From JAOUEA01 sp963825685 (lineage in GTDB: Bacteria > Actinomycetota > UBA4738 > HRBIN12): a stretch of 64,000 bases of DNA. The position numbers were made by a program, and so were the translations under genes. Below are positions 8,304 through 17,963 of the stretch, piece by piece. The first letter of the stretch is position 1. Each line of letters starts with the position of its first letter. The stretch covers positions 1 to 64,000 of the forward strand of contig CAWGUD010000032.1 in the NCBI GenBank assembly GCA_963825685.1, read 5' to 3'. A model generated the notes under the pieces. It saw only the letters and a program-made list of their open reading frames with translations. It did no database searches and had not been told where the DNA came from.

Positions 8304-9857
8304 ATGCGAACGATCCGATCCCTCGTCGGCGGCGTGCCCGTCGACGGCGCCCCCGGCGGCACGCTCACGATCGCGAACCCGGCGCGCCTGGACGACACCC
8401 TCGGCGAAGCGGCCCTGGGCGATGCGGCGACCGTCGTCGACGCGAGCCGGGTGGCCCGCGCGGCCCACAGCGCCTGGGCGGCCACGCCCGCCCCGACCCG
8501 CGGCCGCGTCGTGCAGCAGTTCGGCCGGCTGGTCGAGGACAACGCCGAGGCCCTCGCCCGACTGATCACCCGGGAGATCGGCAAACCGATCCGGGAGTCG
8601 CGCGGCGAGGTGCAGGAGGTCGTCGACACCTGCAACTTCTTCCTGTCGGAAGGGCGCCGGCTCTACGGCCAGACCGTGCCGAGCGAGATGCCCGACAAGC
8701 AGCTGTTCACGTTCAGGGTCCCGGTGGGCGTGGCCGCGATCGTGACGGCCGGGAACTTCCCGGTCGCGGTGCCGAGCTGGTACATCGTGCCGGCGCTCGT
8801 CTGCGGCAACGCGGTCGTGTGGAAGCCCGCCGAGTACACGCCGGCGACGGCCGAGGCGTTCTCGCAACTCCTGGTGCACGCGGGGGTGCCCGCCGGGGTC
8901 TTCTCGATGGTGCTCGCCGACGGCCCCTCGACGTTCGCCGGACTCGAGCAGGCGCTCGAGGAGGGGCTCGTCGACAAGATCGGCTTCACGGGCTCGACCG
9001 AGATCGGCCGGCGCATCGGCGAGCTGGCGGGACGTCACCTGCAGACGCCCTGTCTCGAGCTCGGCGGCAAGAACCCGCTCGTCGTGATGCCGGACGCCGA
9101 CCTCGACCTCGCGGTCGAGGGAGCTGTGTTCAGCGGGTTCGGCACGGCGGGACAGCGCTGCACCTCGCTGGGCACCGTGATCGTGCACACCGACGTGCAC
9201 GACGACTTCATCGAGCGGTTCTCGAAGGCGACGGCCCAGGCGCCGATCGGCGACCCGACCGCCGACGTGCTCTACGGGCCGATGATCTCCTCACGGTTCT
9301 GCGACCGGTTCGAGACCTGGCTCGAGCTCGTGCAACCCCACCACACCGTGCTCGGCTCGACGGGCGTCGGACGCATCACCGGCTCGAACCCCCGCGATGG
9401 ATTCGTCGGCGACCCCGAGTCCGGCCTCTTCTACCACCCGACGATCGTCGACGGGGTGCGACCCGACGACGACCTGTATGCGACCGAGACGTTCGGCCCG
9501 CTCGTGGGGGTGGCCACGTTCGAGACGTTCGACGAGGCGATCGCGCTCGCGAACGGTCACGGCTACGGCCTCTCGAGCAGCATCTACACGAGCGATCCGC
9601 TGAGCGTCTTCCGCTTCCGCGAACGCGTCTCGGCGGGCATGGTGAGCGTGAACAACTCCACGTCGGGCGCCGAGGCACACCTGCCGTTCGGCGGCAACGG
9701 ACGCAGCGGGAACGGCTCGCGGCAGTCGGGCATCTGGGTGCTCGACCAGTTCACGCGCTGGCAGGCGATGAACTGGGACTACTCGGGCCACCTGCAGAAG
9801 GCGCAGATGGACGTGACCGACGTCGACGCCGATCTGGGGTTCCGCCTGCCGGAGTGA
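8304..9857 (+). CDS. NAD(P)-dependent aldehyde dehydrogenase
   Basis: Protein of 517 residues, full length for the ALDH superfamily. Visible are the cofactor segment VTAGNFPVAVPSW and VWKPAEYTPA, the GFTGSTEIGRRIGE loop, catalytic Glu252 in LELGGKNP, catalytic Cys286 in GQRCTSLG, and ETFGPLVGVA. The ending LPFGGNGRSGNGSRQSG is closest in style to ALDH7/piperideine-6-carboxylate-type and related semialdehyde dehydrogenases, but the substrate is not certain. It oxidises an aldehyde to the acid in the cytoplasm. Stands alone, converging on the UPF0182 gene. Confidence 0.9.
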   Translation: MRTIRSLVGGVPVDGAPGGTLTIANPARLDDTLGEAALGDAATVVDASRVARAAHSAWAATPAPTRGRVVQQFGRLVEDNAEALARLITREIGKPIRESRGEVQEVVDTCNFFLSEGRRLYGQTVPSEMPDKQLFTFRVPVGVAAIVTAGNFPVAVPSWYIVPALVCGNAVVWKPAEYTPATAEAFSQLLVHAGVPAGVFSMVLADGPSTFAGLEQALEEGLVDKIGFTGSTEIGRRIGELAGRHLQTPCLELGGKNPLVVMPDADLDLAVEGAVFSGFGTAGQRCTSLGTVIVHTDVHDDFIERFSKATAQAPIGDPTADVLYGPMISSRFCDRFETWLELVQPHHTVLGSTGVGRITGSNPRDGFVGDPESGLFYHPTIVDGVRPDDDLYATETFGPLVGVATFETFDEAIALANGHGYGLSSSIYTSDPLSVFRFRERVSAGMVSVNNSTSGAEAHLPFGGNGRSGNGSRQSGIWVLDQFTRWQAMNWDYSGHLQKAQMDVTDVDADLGFRLPE

Positions 9858-9882
9858 CCGGGCGAGCTCCCGACGCCCGATG

Positions 9883-12756
9883 CTACGGGGTCGGAGACGC
9901 CGAGGGCGACGGCGACGCTGCCGCACCTTCTTCGGCAGGAACGGCGCCCGAGAGCTCGAGCGCCTGCGCGACCAGGTCCTGCGCTGACTGGATCTCCTCC
10001 TCATAGGTGGCGAGGTCGCCATCGCGGAGGGCGGCATCGGCCGCCTCGAAGTGCTGCGCGGCCTCGGCGAGCAGTTCGGCGACCGTCTGGTCGACCTCCC
10101 CGTCACCACCACCGCCGCCCCCGCCTGTGTCGGGCTCGACGTCGGCCACGGCTCCTTCCAGCGCCTCATCGAGATTGTCGCCGGTCGACACCGTGTCGCC
10201 GTTGACCACCACGACGAACTTCAGCTCGGGCACGGCGGCCGGCTGGTCCGCACGGACGTACGCGGGCTGCACGTAGAGGAAGGAGTTCTCGATCGGGATC
10301 ACGAGCAGGTCGCCGAAGAGCACGGTGGATCCGCTCTGGCTCAGCAGCGTGCGTTCGGCGGAGAACTGCGGATCCTGGTTCAGCCGCGAGAAGACGATGC
10401 CAGGACCGGGCACGTTCTCCTCCGACGGGAGATCGAGCGACAGCAGACGACCGTAGGTTTCGGGATCGGAGCCGGCCGCGAGCCAGGCCACCATGTTCTG
10501 CCGGCCCTTCGGCACGAACGGGAGCACGAGCTGGAAGCTCTCCTCGGCTTCACCCGGCGCCTTCATGAGCAGGTAGTACGGGCGGAGCCGCGGAGCGGTG
10601 TCGAGCGAGGTCGTCGTCGTCGTCCCCAGGGAGGTGAACTCACCGCGCGTCGGGTCCGGCGCGATCTCCCATTGATCCTGGTTCTGATAGAAGACCGACG
10701 GGTCGGACACGTGGTAGGTGGTGTACCGCGTCGCCTGCACCTGGAACAGGTTCTCCGGGTACCGCAGGTGTTCGTTGAGCGCCGGGGAGACGGTATCGAT
10801 GTCCGTGAACAGGTCCGGATAGACCCGGCTCCACACCTGCACGATCGGTTCATCGAGGTCGGCGTAGTAGGTCATCGTGCCGTCGTAGGCGTCGACCGTG
10901 ACCTTCACCGAGTTCCGCATGTAGTTCACGAGCATCGGGTCGAGCTCGGCGCCGGTCGCCTCCGCGAGGTTCACCGATTCCGAGTACGGGTACTGATCCG
11001 TCGTGGTGTAGGCGTCCCAGATCCACAGCAGCCGGCCCTCGACGATCGCCAGGTACGGATCGGCATCGAACGTGAGGAACGGCACCGGCTTGGGCACCCG
11101 AGCACCGAGGCTCCGATTGATCATGATCCTGCTGTCCGGAAGCACCTGTCCGGAGATCAACAGGTTCACGTCGCGGAAGCGCCACGCGAAGAGGGCCCGC
11201 TGCAGCACGTTGCCGATCTCGATGCCCCCGTCGCCCTCGTACACGTATCCGGGTGGCGCTCCCTCGTAGTCGAGCTCGGGCGTGCCGGAGTTCGTGATCA
11301 CGAACGGTGTGTCGTCCGAACCGCCTTCCCCGAAGTAGATGCGCGGCTGGTCCAGCTCGGGACCGCCGATGTTGCGGACCGGGATGTCGGCGAGCTCGAG
11401 GATCGGAGCGCCCTCGCTGTTCGCGGCGTTCACCTTCGCGGCCACGGCGCCGAACCCGTGCGTGAACACGAGGTGCTCGTTCTGCCACGTCGTGGTCTGG
11501 GACTGCGTGACCTCTCGGCCCGAGACCATGAGCACCCGGGGCGTGCCGTCGAGGACGTACCGGCTCACGTCGACATCACGGAACTCGTAGTAGTTGCGGA
11601 TCCGCTGGAGCGAGAGGAAGTTCTGCCCCAGGATCGCCGGACGCCACAGCCGGATGTTGTCCTTCGTGGCCTGGTTCGCCGCGAGATCCTCACCGGTCAC
11701 GACCGGTTCGTAGCCGGGATCGGGCGGCGACTCGATGCTCTCCGGCTCGATGTCGAACGCGCGCTGGGTGCCCTCGATGTTGTCTTCGATGTACGGCTGC
11801 TCGCGCTGGAACTCCTGCGGCGTCACCCGGAACCGCTGCACGAACGCCGGGTAGGCCGTGCCGAGCAGCACGGACACCGCGCCCAGCACGATCACGGCGA
11901 TGATCGGGAGCGCCCATCGTTGCCGCCAGATGTTCGCGAAGAACAGCACCGCACAGATCACCGCGGCGATGATCAGGAAGTTGAGCGCCGGAAGCTGCGC
12001 GTTCACGTCGGTGTACGACGCGCCTTGGACCACGCCCCGACGCGAGGTCAGCAGGTCGTAGCGGCCGAGGTAGTAACCCCAGGCCTTGATCAGCATGATC
12101 AGGCCGAGCAGCACCGACAGGTGGGCCCGTGTCGCGGGAGCGACCCGCTCCGCCCAGGTGCGCGCCTGCGGCCGGATGCCGCCCCAGAAGAAGTGCGCGA
12201 TCGCCGTCAGGAACGTCACCCCGACGAACGCCGAGAACAGCCACCCTTGCAGGAACTTCAGCCACGGCAGCGAGAAGATGTAGAAGGCCGGGTCTCGGTC
12301 GAACAGCTGCTCGGGGTTGCCGAACTCGATGCCGCTCGAGTTCCGCCAGAGCAGGAACACCTGCCACTGCCGCGAGACCCCGATGCCCACCAAGAGCGCC
12401 AGCACCGCGGCGGCGACCGGCAACGCCCACCCGAGGATCGGCTCGAAGGCCAGGCGCACGCGCTCGATCGCCTCCTGCTCCGGTGTCAGGAACCGAAGGG
12501 GCGGTGGCGCGAGGCGTCGGGTGACCAACAGGTTCGCGTAGAGCAGCCCGAAGAACAGCAATCCGAACACCGCACCGAGCGCCACCTTCGTGCGCAGCTC
12601 CGTCCAGAACACCCCGGACTGGTCGATCTCGCGGAACCAGAGCAGGTCGATGTAGAACGTCGACATCACCGTGAACAGCACGGCGAGCACGACGATCCCT
12701 CCGATCACGAACGCGGGCCAGCGTCGCTGGCGCGTGGGGATGCGGACGGTCGACAT
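9883..12756 (-). CDS. UPF0182 family large membrane protein
   Basis: Protein of 957 residues of the UPF0182/COG1615 family, widespread in actinobacteria, function unknown. About seven transmembrane helices occupy residues 13-320 (first helix FVIGGIVVLAVLFTVMS), then a large extracytoplasmic domain of about 550 residues. A glycine/acidic linker (TGGGGGGGDGE) leads to a short C-terminal helical, Ala/Glu-rich tail (AELLAEAAQHFEAAD...). ATG 12756 starts with a basic stretch before the first helix. The next gene upstream on the same strand ends at 12836, 80 bases away. Confidence 0.92.
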   Translation of the reverse strand: MSTVRIPTRQRRWPAFVIGGIVVLAVLFTVMSTFYIDLLWFREIDQSGVFWTELRTKVALGAVFGLLFFGLLYANLLVTRRLAPPPLRFLTPEQEAIERVRLAFEPILGWALPVAAAVLALLVGIGVSRQWQVFLLWRNSSGIEFGNPEQLFDRDPAFYIFSLPWLKFLQGWLFSAFVGVTFLTAIAHFFWGGIRPQARTWAERVAPATRAHLSVLLGLIMLIKAWGYYLGRYDLLTSRRGVVQGASYTDVNAQLPALNFLIIAAVICAVLFFANIWRQRWALPIIAVIVLGAVSVLLGTAYPAFVQRFRVTPQEFQREQPYIEDNIEGTQRAFDIEPESIESPPDPGYEPVVTGEDLAANQATKDNIRLWRPAILGQNFLSLQRIRNYYEFRDVDVSRYVLDGTPRVLMVSGREVTQSQTTTWQNEHLVFTHGFGAVAAKVNAANSEGAPILELADIPVRNIGGPELDQPRIYFGEGGSDDTPFVITNSGTPELDYEGAPPGYVYEGDGGIEIGNVLQRALFAWRFRDVNLLISGQVLPDSRIMINRSLGARVPKPVPFLTFDADPYLAIVEGRLLWIWDAYTTTDQYPYSESVNLAEATGAELDPMLVNYMRNSVKVTVDAYDGTMTYYADLDEPIVQVWSRVYPDLFTDIDTVSPALNEHLRYPENLFQVQATRYTTYHVSDPSVFYQNQDQWEIAPDPTRGEFTSLGTTTTTSLDTAPRLRPYYLLMKAPGEAEESFQLVLPFVPKGRQNMVAWLAAGSDPETYGRLLSLDLPSEENVPGPGIVFSRLNQDPQFSAERTLLSQSGSTVLFGDLLVIPIENSFLYVQPAYVRADQPAAVPELKFVVVVNGDTVSTGDNLDEALEGAVADVEPDTGGGGGGGDGEVDQTVAELLAEAAQHFEAADAALRDGDLATYEEEIQSAQDLVAQALELSGAVPAEEGAAASPSPSASPTP

Positions 12757-12835
12757 GGGTACGGTCGTTCCTCCTCGGACGGGCGGCGGGAGCGCCCACG
12801 GCGAGCCTAACGCATGACGTGACGAGCGTTGGGCG

Positions 12836-13823
12836 TCACCGCGCCGGAAGCGCCTCCAAGGCGTCGACGGCGTCGTCGAACGTGGCGACCGGGATGAGCC
12901 GCATGCCGTCGGTGTCGACGTCGGCGAGCTCCTTCATGTTCCTCGCGGGCACGAGGAAGACGGTCGCCCCCGCGCGCTCGGCGCCGATCACCTTGTCGGC
13001 GATGCCGCCGATCGGCCCGACACGGCCCTCGGGGTCGATCGTGCCGGTGCCCGCGATCGTCCGCCCCCCAGTGAGGTCCTCGGGGGTGAGCGTGTCGTAC
13101 AGGCCGAGCGAGAACATCAGGCCGGCCGAGGGACCGCCGACGTCGCCGCTCGAGATCTCGATCGGGAACGGGAACGCGTTGACCATGCTGATGCCGACCA
13201 GCGGCTCGTCGTTGCCGGGGACGCAGGGCTCCCGCAGCAGCTCGATGTCGTGGGCTTCCCCGCCGGCGCGTACCCGGAAGGTCACGGGCTCGTCGACGGG
13301 CACACGGTCGATCGCGCGGCTCGCCGCGCGGCTCGACTCGACGCGCCGGCCGTCGATCGCCACCACCACATCGCCGACGAACAGTTCGCCGTCGGCCGGG
13401 CAGTCGGGGCCGACGGCCTCGATCAGGGCGCCGTCGCCGTGCTCCTCCGGGTAGTCGAACAGCTCGGTGAGGACCACGATCGACGCGTCGATCTTGCTCT
13501 GGTCCATCTGGGAGATCGCGCGTTCCTGCTCCTGCTCACGATCGACACCGGGCGGATAGATCACGTCCTCGCCGACGATGAAGCGGGACTCGTCGATCCA
13601 GGCCACGAGCGACTGGAGCGCCGTGACCTGCTGCCAGCGGACGGTCGTCATGATGAGCGTGCCCTCGGACCCGTACCGGGGAACGTCCTGCACGTCGATC
13701 AGCAGTCGCGACGTCGTTCGAGGGCCCCGGTCCGACCGCGTAGTAGGGCAGCCGGATCCAGGCCGCGGCGAACGCGACCGCGAACAGGACGACGAGGGCG
13801 ACGATGCGGGCTGTGCGTCTCAT
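12836..13823 (-). CDS. YlbL-type PDZ/Lon-like serine protease, one frameshift
   Basis: Membrane-anchored protease with an N-terminal helix (ARIVALVVLFAVAFAAAW), the characteristic YYAVGPGPSND, a PDZ domain around GDVVVAIDGRRVESSRAA, and a C-terminal Lon-type catalytic domain. The Ser of the Ser-Lys dyad is in GGPSAGLMFSLG and the Lys in GGIADKVIGAERAG. The N-terminal 40 residues and the rest are in different frames; a one-base loss near 13707 would restore VATLLIDVQDVPRYG, so the gene is probably intact in the organism. Faces outward and may process membrane or secreted substrates. Confidence 0.88.
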
Positions 13824-13918
13824 GGTCGGCTCCGATAGTACGGGCGGGCGCAGCCTGTCCCTTCACGGAAGCCCTGCGGGCGAAGTACGCTCGTGCCCGC
13901 CGAGAGGAGGACGGGTCC

Positions 13919-14281
13919 GTGGGAACCGTGCTGGTGGTGCTCATCGCCGTGGCCGTCGGCGTGCTCGTCTTCCGGCTGACCGCCGGAGGCATGGAACCGA
14001 CGAGGTCGGCCGAGCCCGCCGCTCCCGGCACGGACGACGAGGTCGGTGTGTGGTCCGGCGGCGAAGGGGACGCGCGTTCGGCGCCTGCGTCGACCGAGCG
14101 CCGCACCGAGGTGCCGGAGGGCTACATCCCGGTCGCGCCGGGCGCACCGTCGTGGCATGCGCGGCTCGGCGGTGCGATGGGCCTCGTGATCGCGGTCGCG
14201 ATCGGCGCGATCGCGCTGGCGTTCTCGCTCTGGGCCTTCGTGTCGTTCGTGTCCCGCCTCGTCTCCGACGCCGGAGCCTGA
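13919..14281 (+). CDS. Small membrane protein with two TM segments, unknown
   Basis: Protein of 120 residues: an N-terminal hydrophobic segment (VLVVLIAVAVGVLVFRL), a hydrophilic, acidic middle, and a C-terminal hydrophobic segment (GLVIAVAIGAIALAFSLWAF). GTG 13919 was chosen because GAGAGGAGG lies just upstream (13902-13910). No family recognised. Divergent from the YlbL gene and convergent with mreB. Confidence 0.65.
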   Translation: MGTVLVVLIAVAVGVLVFRLTAGGMEPTRSAEPAAPGTDDEVGVWSGGEGDARSAPASTERRTEVPEGYIPVAPGAPSWHARLGGAMGLVIAVAIGAIALAFSLWAFVSFVSRLVSDAGA

Positions 14282-14303
14282 GGTTCGGCCACGGTCGAGG
14301 CGG

Positions 14304-15311
14304 TCAGCGGCGCCGTACCAGCTGGAACGCCGATCGGTAGTCCTCGAGGTGCTCGAGCATGCGGCCCGTGCCGATCGCGACCGTCTCGAGCGGCCGCTCC
14401 ACGACGTGCACCGGCACCTCGCACTCCTGGGCCAGGAGCATGTCGAATCCCCGCATCAGCGCGCCCCCGCCCGTGAGGAACATGCCCGTCTCGAGCACGT
14501 CGTGCGTGAGCTCCGGCGGCGCCTCGGCGAGGGTGAGGCGCGCAGCGTCCACGATGCCGCGCACCGGCTCACCGATCGCCTTGCGGATCTCGTCCTCGGT
14601 GACCTTCACCTCGACGGTGTTCCCGGTGGCGAGCTCGCGCCCGATCACGACCGCGGCCTTGCTGCCCGGCGTCGGGAAGGCGGACCCGATCGCGACCTTG
14701 ATCTCCTCGGCCGCCTTCTCGCCGATCGCGACCCCGTACTCGGTGCGGATGTGCTGCTGAACGGCGGCGTCGAGATCGAACCCGCCGAGCGCCGCGGAGC
14801 GGCCGCTCACCACCCCTCCCATCGACACGACGGCCATCTCCGATCGGCCGCCGCCGATGTCGACGACGAGGTGTCCCACCGGCTCGTGCACGGGCAGGCC
14901 CGCGCCGATCGCGGCCGCGAGCGGCTCCTCGACCAGCGTCACCTGGCGCACCCCGGCCGACTTGATCGCGTCCTCGATCGCGCGACGCTCGACCTCCGAG
15001 CTCATCGAGGGCACCGCCGCCAACACCCGAGGTCTCGGGAAGCGCACGGTCATCGTGCGGCGGATCACGACCTCGATCATGGCCTGCGTGACGTCGAACT
15101 CTGTCATCGTGCCCTGCTTGAGCGGCCGCACCGCGAGCACGTTGCCGGAGTCGTTGCCGAGCATCTGCCAGGCTTCCTCGCCCATCGCGAGCACCTCGCC
15201 GGTGTCCGCCCGCACGGCCACCACGGCGGGCTCGTCGAAGACCACACCCTCGCCTTGGCGATAGACGAGGGTGTTCGCGGTGCCGAGGTCGATCGCGAGG
15301 TCGCGGCCCAT
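14304..15311 (-). CDS. mreB: Rod shape-determining protein MreB
   Basis: Actin-like cytoskeletal ATPase of 335 residues. The phosphate-1 loop IDLGTANTLVY is at the N-terminus, VEEPLAAAIGAGLPV and phosphate-2 VVDIGGGRSEMAVVS follow, and the adenosine motif is FLTGGGALMRG. MreB filaments guide lateral wall synthesis. The usual mreC, mreD, pbp2 and rodA partners are not adjacent. Its presence suggests rod growth or a spore-wall role, as not all actinobacteria keep MreB. Start ATG 15311. Confidence 0.95.
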   Translation of the reverse strand: MGRDLAIDLGTANTLVYRQGEGVVFDEPAVVAVRADTGEVLAMGEEAWQMLGNDSGNVLAVRPLKQGTMTEFDVTQAMIEVVIRRTMTVRFPRPRVLAAVPSMSSEVERRAIEDAIKSAGVRQVTLVEEPLAAAIGAGLPVHEPVGHLVVDIGGGRSEMAVVSMGGVVSGRSAALGGFDLDAAVQQHIRTEYGVAIGEKAAEEIKVAIGSAFPTPGSKAAVVIGRELATGNTVEVKVTEDEIRKAIGEPVRGIVDAARLTLAEAPPELTHDVLETGMFLTGGGALMRGFDMLLAQECEVPVHVVERPLETVAIGTGRMLEHLEDYRSAFQLVRRR

Positions 15312-15340
15312 CGCTATCGACGCATCCCGAGGGTCGCCAC

Positions 15341-15793
15341 CTAGCTGCCCATCACCCAGTGGGCCTCACCCGAGACGAGACCTTCCTTCTTCCAGATGGG
15401 CACGTCCTCCTTGAGGCGTTCGATGCCGTGACGGCATGCTTCGAAGGCGTCGGCTCGGTGGGGCGCCGAGACGGCGACGATCACGCTGGTCTCGCCGACC
15501 TCGAGCGTGCCCACGCGGTGCAGGATCGCGACCCGGCGGATCGGCCAGCGCTCGTGCAACTCGTCGGCGAGCTCCCGCAGCCGCTGCTCGGCGAGCTCGT
15601 CCCATGCCTCGTACGTGAGGCCCGTGACGTCGCCGGCCTCGGAATGGTCGCGCACGGTGCCCGTGAAGATGCACACGGCGCCGGCGGCCGGGTCGGCGAC
15701 GGCCGCCACCGCCTCGTCGAGCGAGAGCGACGAGGCCTGCACGCGCGTCAGCACGCTGGCGTCGGGATCGGAGCCGGTTCGCAGGTCGGACAC
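15341..15793 (-). CDS. moaE: Molybdopterin synthase catalytic subunit MoaE
   Basis: Protein of 150 residues. Diagnostic segments: CIFTGTVRDHSEAGDV, LTYEAWDELAEQRL, VAILHRVGTLEVGE, and the active-site lysines in VPIWKKEGL. With thiocarboxylated MoaD it inserts the dithiolene sulfurs into precursor Z to form molybdopterin. No other moa gene lies in the window, so it is an isolated copy. It lies 29 bases upstream of mreB on the same strand and is divergent from the metalloprotease gene with 50 bases between starts. Confidence 0.93.
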   Translation of the reverse strand: MSDLRTGSDPDASVLTRVQASSLSLDEAVAAVADPAAGAVCIFTGTVRDHSEAGDVTGLTYEAWDELAEQRLRELADELHERWPIRRVAILHRVGTLEVGETSVIVAVSAPHRADAFEACRHGIERLKEDVPIWKKEGLVSGEAHWVMGS

Positions 15794-15843
15794 GCGGTCA
15801 TCGTAACCAAGGCCGAACGGCCGAGGGGTCGTACGATGGCGCG

Positions 15844-17028
15844 ATGAGCGATCAGGGAAGCGGTGGGCTCGGGTTCGGGTTCGGCATGGATCCGGAGTCG
15901 TTGCGCGACGCGCCGCTGTTCCGCGAGATGCAGCGGGTGATGTCGGCCTCGTCGGGCCCCGTGAACTGGGAGCTCGCGCGTCAGGTCGCCGTCGCGAGCG
16001 CCGCCGAGGCGGGCGAGGATCGCGACGCCACCGACGAGGAACGCCACGGCTTCGAGGAAGCCGTGCGCGTCGCCGAGCTCCACGTGGCGCGGTTCACGGG
16101 GCTCGACCCGCCCACCGACGTCGCCGAGGTGCGCGCTGTCCGTCGAGCCGAGTGGATCGGCGCGAACACCGAGAACCTCGCGGGCCTCCTCGAGCCGGCG
16201 GCCAGGCGCATCGGCGAGTCGATGGATCGCACGCAGCGCGACGCCCTGCCACCTGAGATGCAGGCGATGAGCGGCATGCTGGCGCAGATCTCACCGCTGC
16301 TGATGGGCGCCCAGGTCGGACAGGTGCTGGGGTTCCTCGCGCAGCGGGTGCTCGGGCAGTTCGACGTGGCGGTGCCGCGGTCGGGGCCGGGCGCCGTCAT
16401 GTTCGTGGTGCCCAACATCCGCCGGTTCGAGGCCGACTGGTCGCTCGATGCGACCGACTTCCGCACGTTCGTGGCCCTGCACGAGGTGACGCACCGCTTC
16501 GAGTTCGCGCAGTCGTGGGCGCGGACCCGCTTCGCCGACCTGCTCGACGACTTCCTGTCGACGCTGCGGTTCGACATGGACGCCCTGCAGTCGCGGTTGG
16601 CGACGATCGACGCGAGCGACCCCGAGGCGCTGCAGCGCATGCTCGAGAGCGACGAGGGCCTCTTCGGCGCCGAGCTCGACGACGAGCAGCGACTGAAGCT
16701 CGGGCGCATCCAGGCGTTCATGTCGGCGGCCGAGGGCTACGGCGACCACGTGATGCACGCGCTCGGCGCCGAGCTGCTGCCGTCGTACGGACGGATCGAG
16801 GAGGCGATGCGTCGCTACCGCGAGGGCGAGGCGGGCGATCCGGTGTTCGAGCGGCTGCTCGGCGTCGAGATGAAGCGCGAGCAGTACGCGGCGGGACGCG
16901 CCTTCTGCGACACGGTGGTCTCGCTCACCGACGAGGCGACGCTCTCGCGCATGTGGGAGTCGGCCGAGGCGATGCCGTCGCTGCCCGAGGTCGCGGAGCC
17001 GCGCCTCTGGCTCGCTCGAACGGTCTAG
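15844..17028 (+). CDS. Zinc-dependent metalloprotease, DUF2342 (F420-associated) family
   Basis: Protein of 394 residues of an actinobacterial family named for co-occurrence with coenzyme F420 biosynthesis. The zincin motif HEVTH begins at His213 (ALHEVTHRFEF) and a Glu ligand probably lies in AEGYGDHVMHA about 75 residues later. The N-terminus is Gly-rich, then helical throughout. No signal peptide. Proteolytic activity of the family is presumed from the motif. Followed by an unknown PNPOx-like gene 47 bases downstream. Confidence 0.88.
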   Translation: MSDQGSGGLGFGFGMDPESLRDAPLFREMQRVMSASSGPVNWELARQVAVASAAEAGEDRDATDEERHGFEEAVRVAELHVARFTGLDPPTDVAEVRAVRRAEWIGANTENLAGLLEPAARRIGESMDRTQRDALPPEMQAMSGMLAQISPLLMGAQVGQVLGFLAQRVLGQFDVAVPRSGPGAVMFVVPNIRRFEADWSLDATDFRTFVALHEVTHRFEFAQSWARTRFADLLDDFLSTLRFDMDALQSRLATIDASDPEALQRMLESDEGLFGAELDDEQRLKLGRIQAFMSAAEGYGDHVMHALGAELLPSYGRIEEAMRRYREGEAGDPVFERLLGVEMKREQYAAGRAFCDTVVSLTDEATLSRMWESAEAMPSLPEVAEPRLWLARTV

Positions 17029-17075
17029 GAGCGCGCGCGGCTGCAGCGGGGGCGGTCGGGTATCCTCTCCGCTCG

Positions 17076-17855
17076 ATGGATCCGGTCGGAGAGCTGGTCG
17101 CAGCAGCCGTCGTCGACGAGCGCGTGTGGGAGGCGTACGGCGCCCAGGCGAACGACGGCGTCTACCTCGTCGGGCAGCCCGGCCCGGCGCTGCCGTTCGT
17201 GATCTTCCGTGCGTGGAAGGTGCCCCTCGGCGTCGTGAGCGAGGAGATCCGCCTGATCGGTCCGTCGGGGCGCACGATCTTCCGTTGGGGACCCCAACCG
17301 CGACGGATGGCCGGCGCGATGGACCTCACGACCGAGCTCGATCGTGTCGGTGACGCGGTGTTCGACGAGACCGGCACCTACGTGGCGTCGTTCATCATCG
17401 ACGACGCGATCGTGGGCGAGATCGAGTTCCCGGTGTTCGTCCAGAGCGCGCCCGCGAAGCTCGCGAAGGAGACCGAGGACGGCCTGAAGAAGTCCGACGT
17501 GATCTGGGTCGGCTACGAGCGGGCCGGGAAGCGACGCACGGCGCCGGTGTGGTTCGCCTACAAGGACGGGAAGATCTTCGTGATCTCCAAGCGCGAGCCG
17601 GGCCCCGAGGAGCAGACCGTGCCCGGCGTGCCCGATGCGCACCAGCTCGTGGTCGTCACCCGGCGGAAGGGCCGCGACACGTCGCTCGAGGAGTTCTGGG
17701 CGGCGCAGCGCACGCTCGAGGGCGCGGAATGGGAGGCGGCCGCCGGCGTGCTCGCCGACAAGCGCAAGAGCCGCGTGGGCTCGCCCGCCGAGAACATCGC
17801 GAAGTGGCGCGGCTCGTGCGACATCGTCGAGCTCACGCCCAACGTCTCGGCCTGA
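17076..17855 (+). CDS. Unknown protein, C-terminal half possibly PNPOx-like split barrel
   Basis: Protein of 259 residues without a confident family. The N-terminal half (DPVGELVAAAVVDERVWEA...VFVQSA) looks like a small beta sheet domain. The C-terminal half, with VGYERAGKRRTAPVWFAYKDGKIFVIS, resembles FMN split-barrel proteins of the pyridoxamine-oxidase type, a weak similarity. It ends AKWRGSCDIVELTPNVSA; the same tail recurs in the remnant at 18383-18511. ATG 17076 is the start. Confidence 0.7.
   Translation: MDPVGELVAAAVVDERVWEAYGAQANDGVYLVGQPGPALPFVIFRAWKVPLGVVSEEIRLIGPSGRTIFRWGPQPRRMAGAMDLTTELDRVGDAVFDETGTYVASFIIDDAIVGEIEFPVFVQSAPAKLAKETEDGLKKSDVIWVGYERAGKRRTAPVWFAYKDGKIFVISKREPGPEEQTVPGVPDAHQLVVVTRRKGRDTSLEEFWAAQRTLEGAEWEAAAGVLADKRKSRVGSPAENIAKWRGSCDIVELTPNVSA
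17793..17852 (+). repeat. 60 bp direct repeat, copy 1
   Basis: Codes the last 20 residues of the preceding gene. Matches 18428-18487 at 58 of 60 positions, in the same reading sense. The two copies flank the VOC gene at 17964-18338. Confidence 0.9.
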
Positions 17856-17963
17856 TCGACGCTGCTCCTCCTCGACACCTCGGGGCGCGGCTGAGCCTGG
17901 AGGAAGCTCCTCGAGATCGCGACGTCGACGTGTACCGGAGTTCCTTCTCGGTACGATGCCTCC

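Noticed and set aside
10051..12810. A 919-codon open frame on the plus strand opposite the UPF0182 gene
   Set aside because: Long antisense frames are expected in very GC-rich DNA; its translation is Arg/His-rich, without domains, while the minus-strand gene has a coherent membrane topology and family match.
12819..12839. Short hairpin GTGACG...CGTCAC at the end of the YlbL gene
   Set aside because: Only 6 bp of stem, a 9-base loop, overlap with the stop codon and no T-run; too weak to call a terminator.
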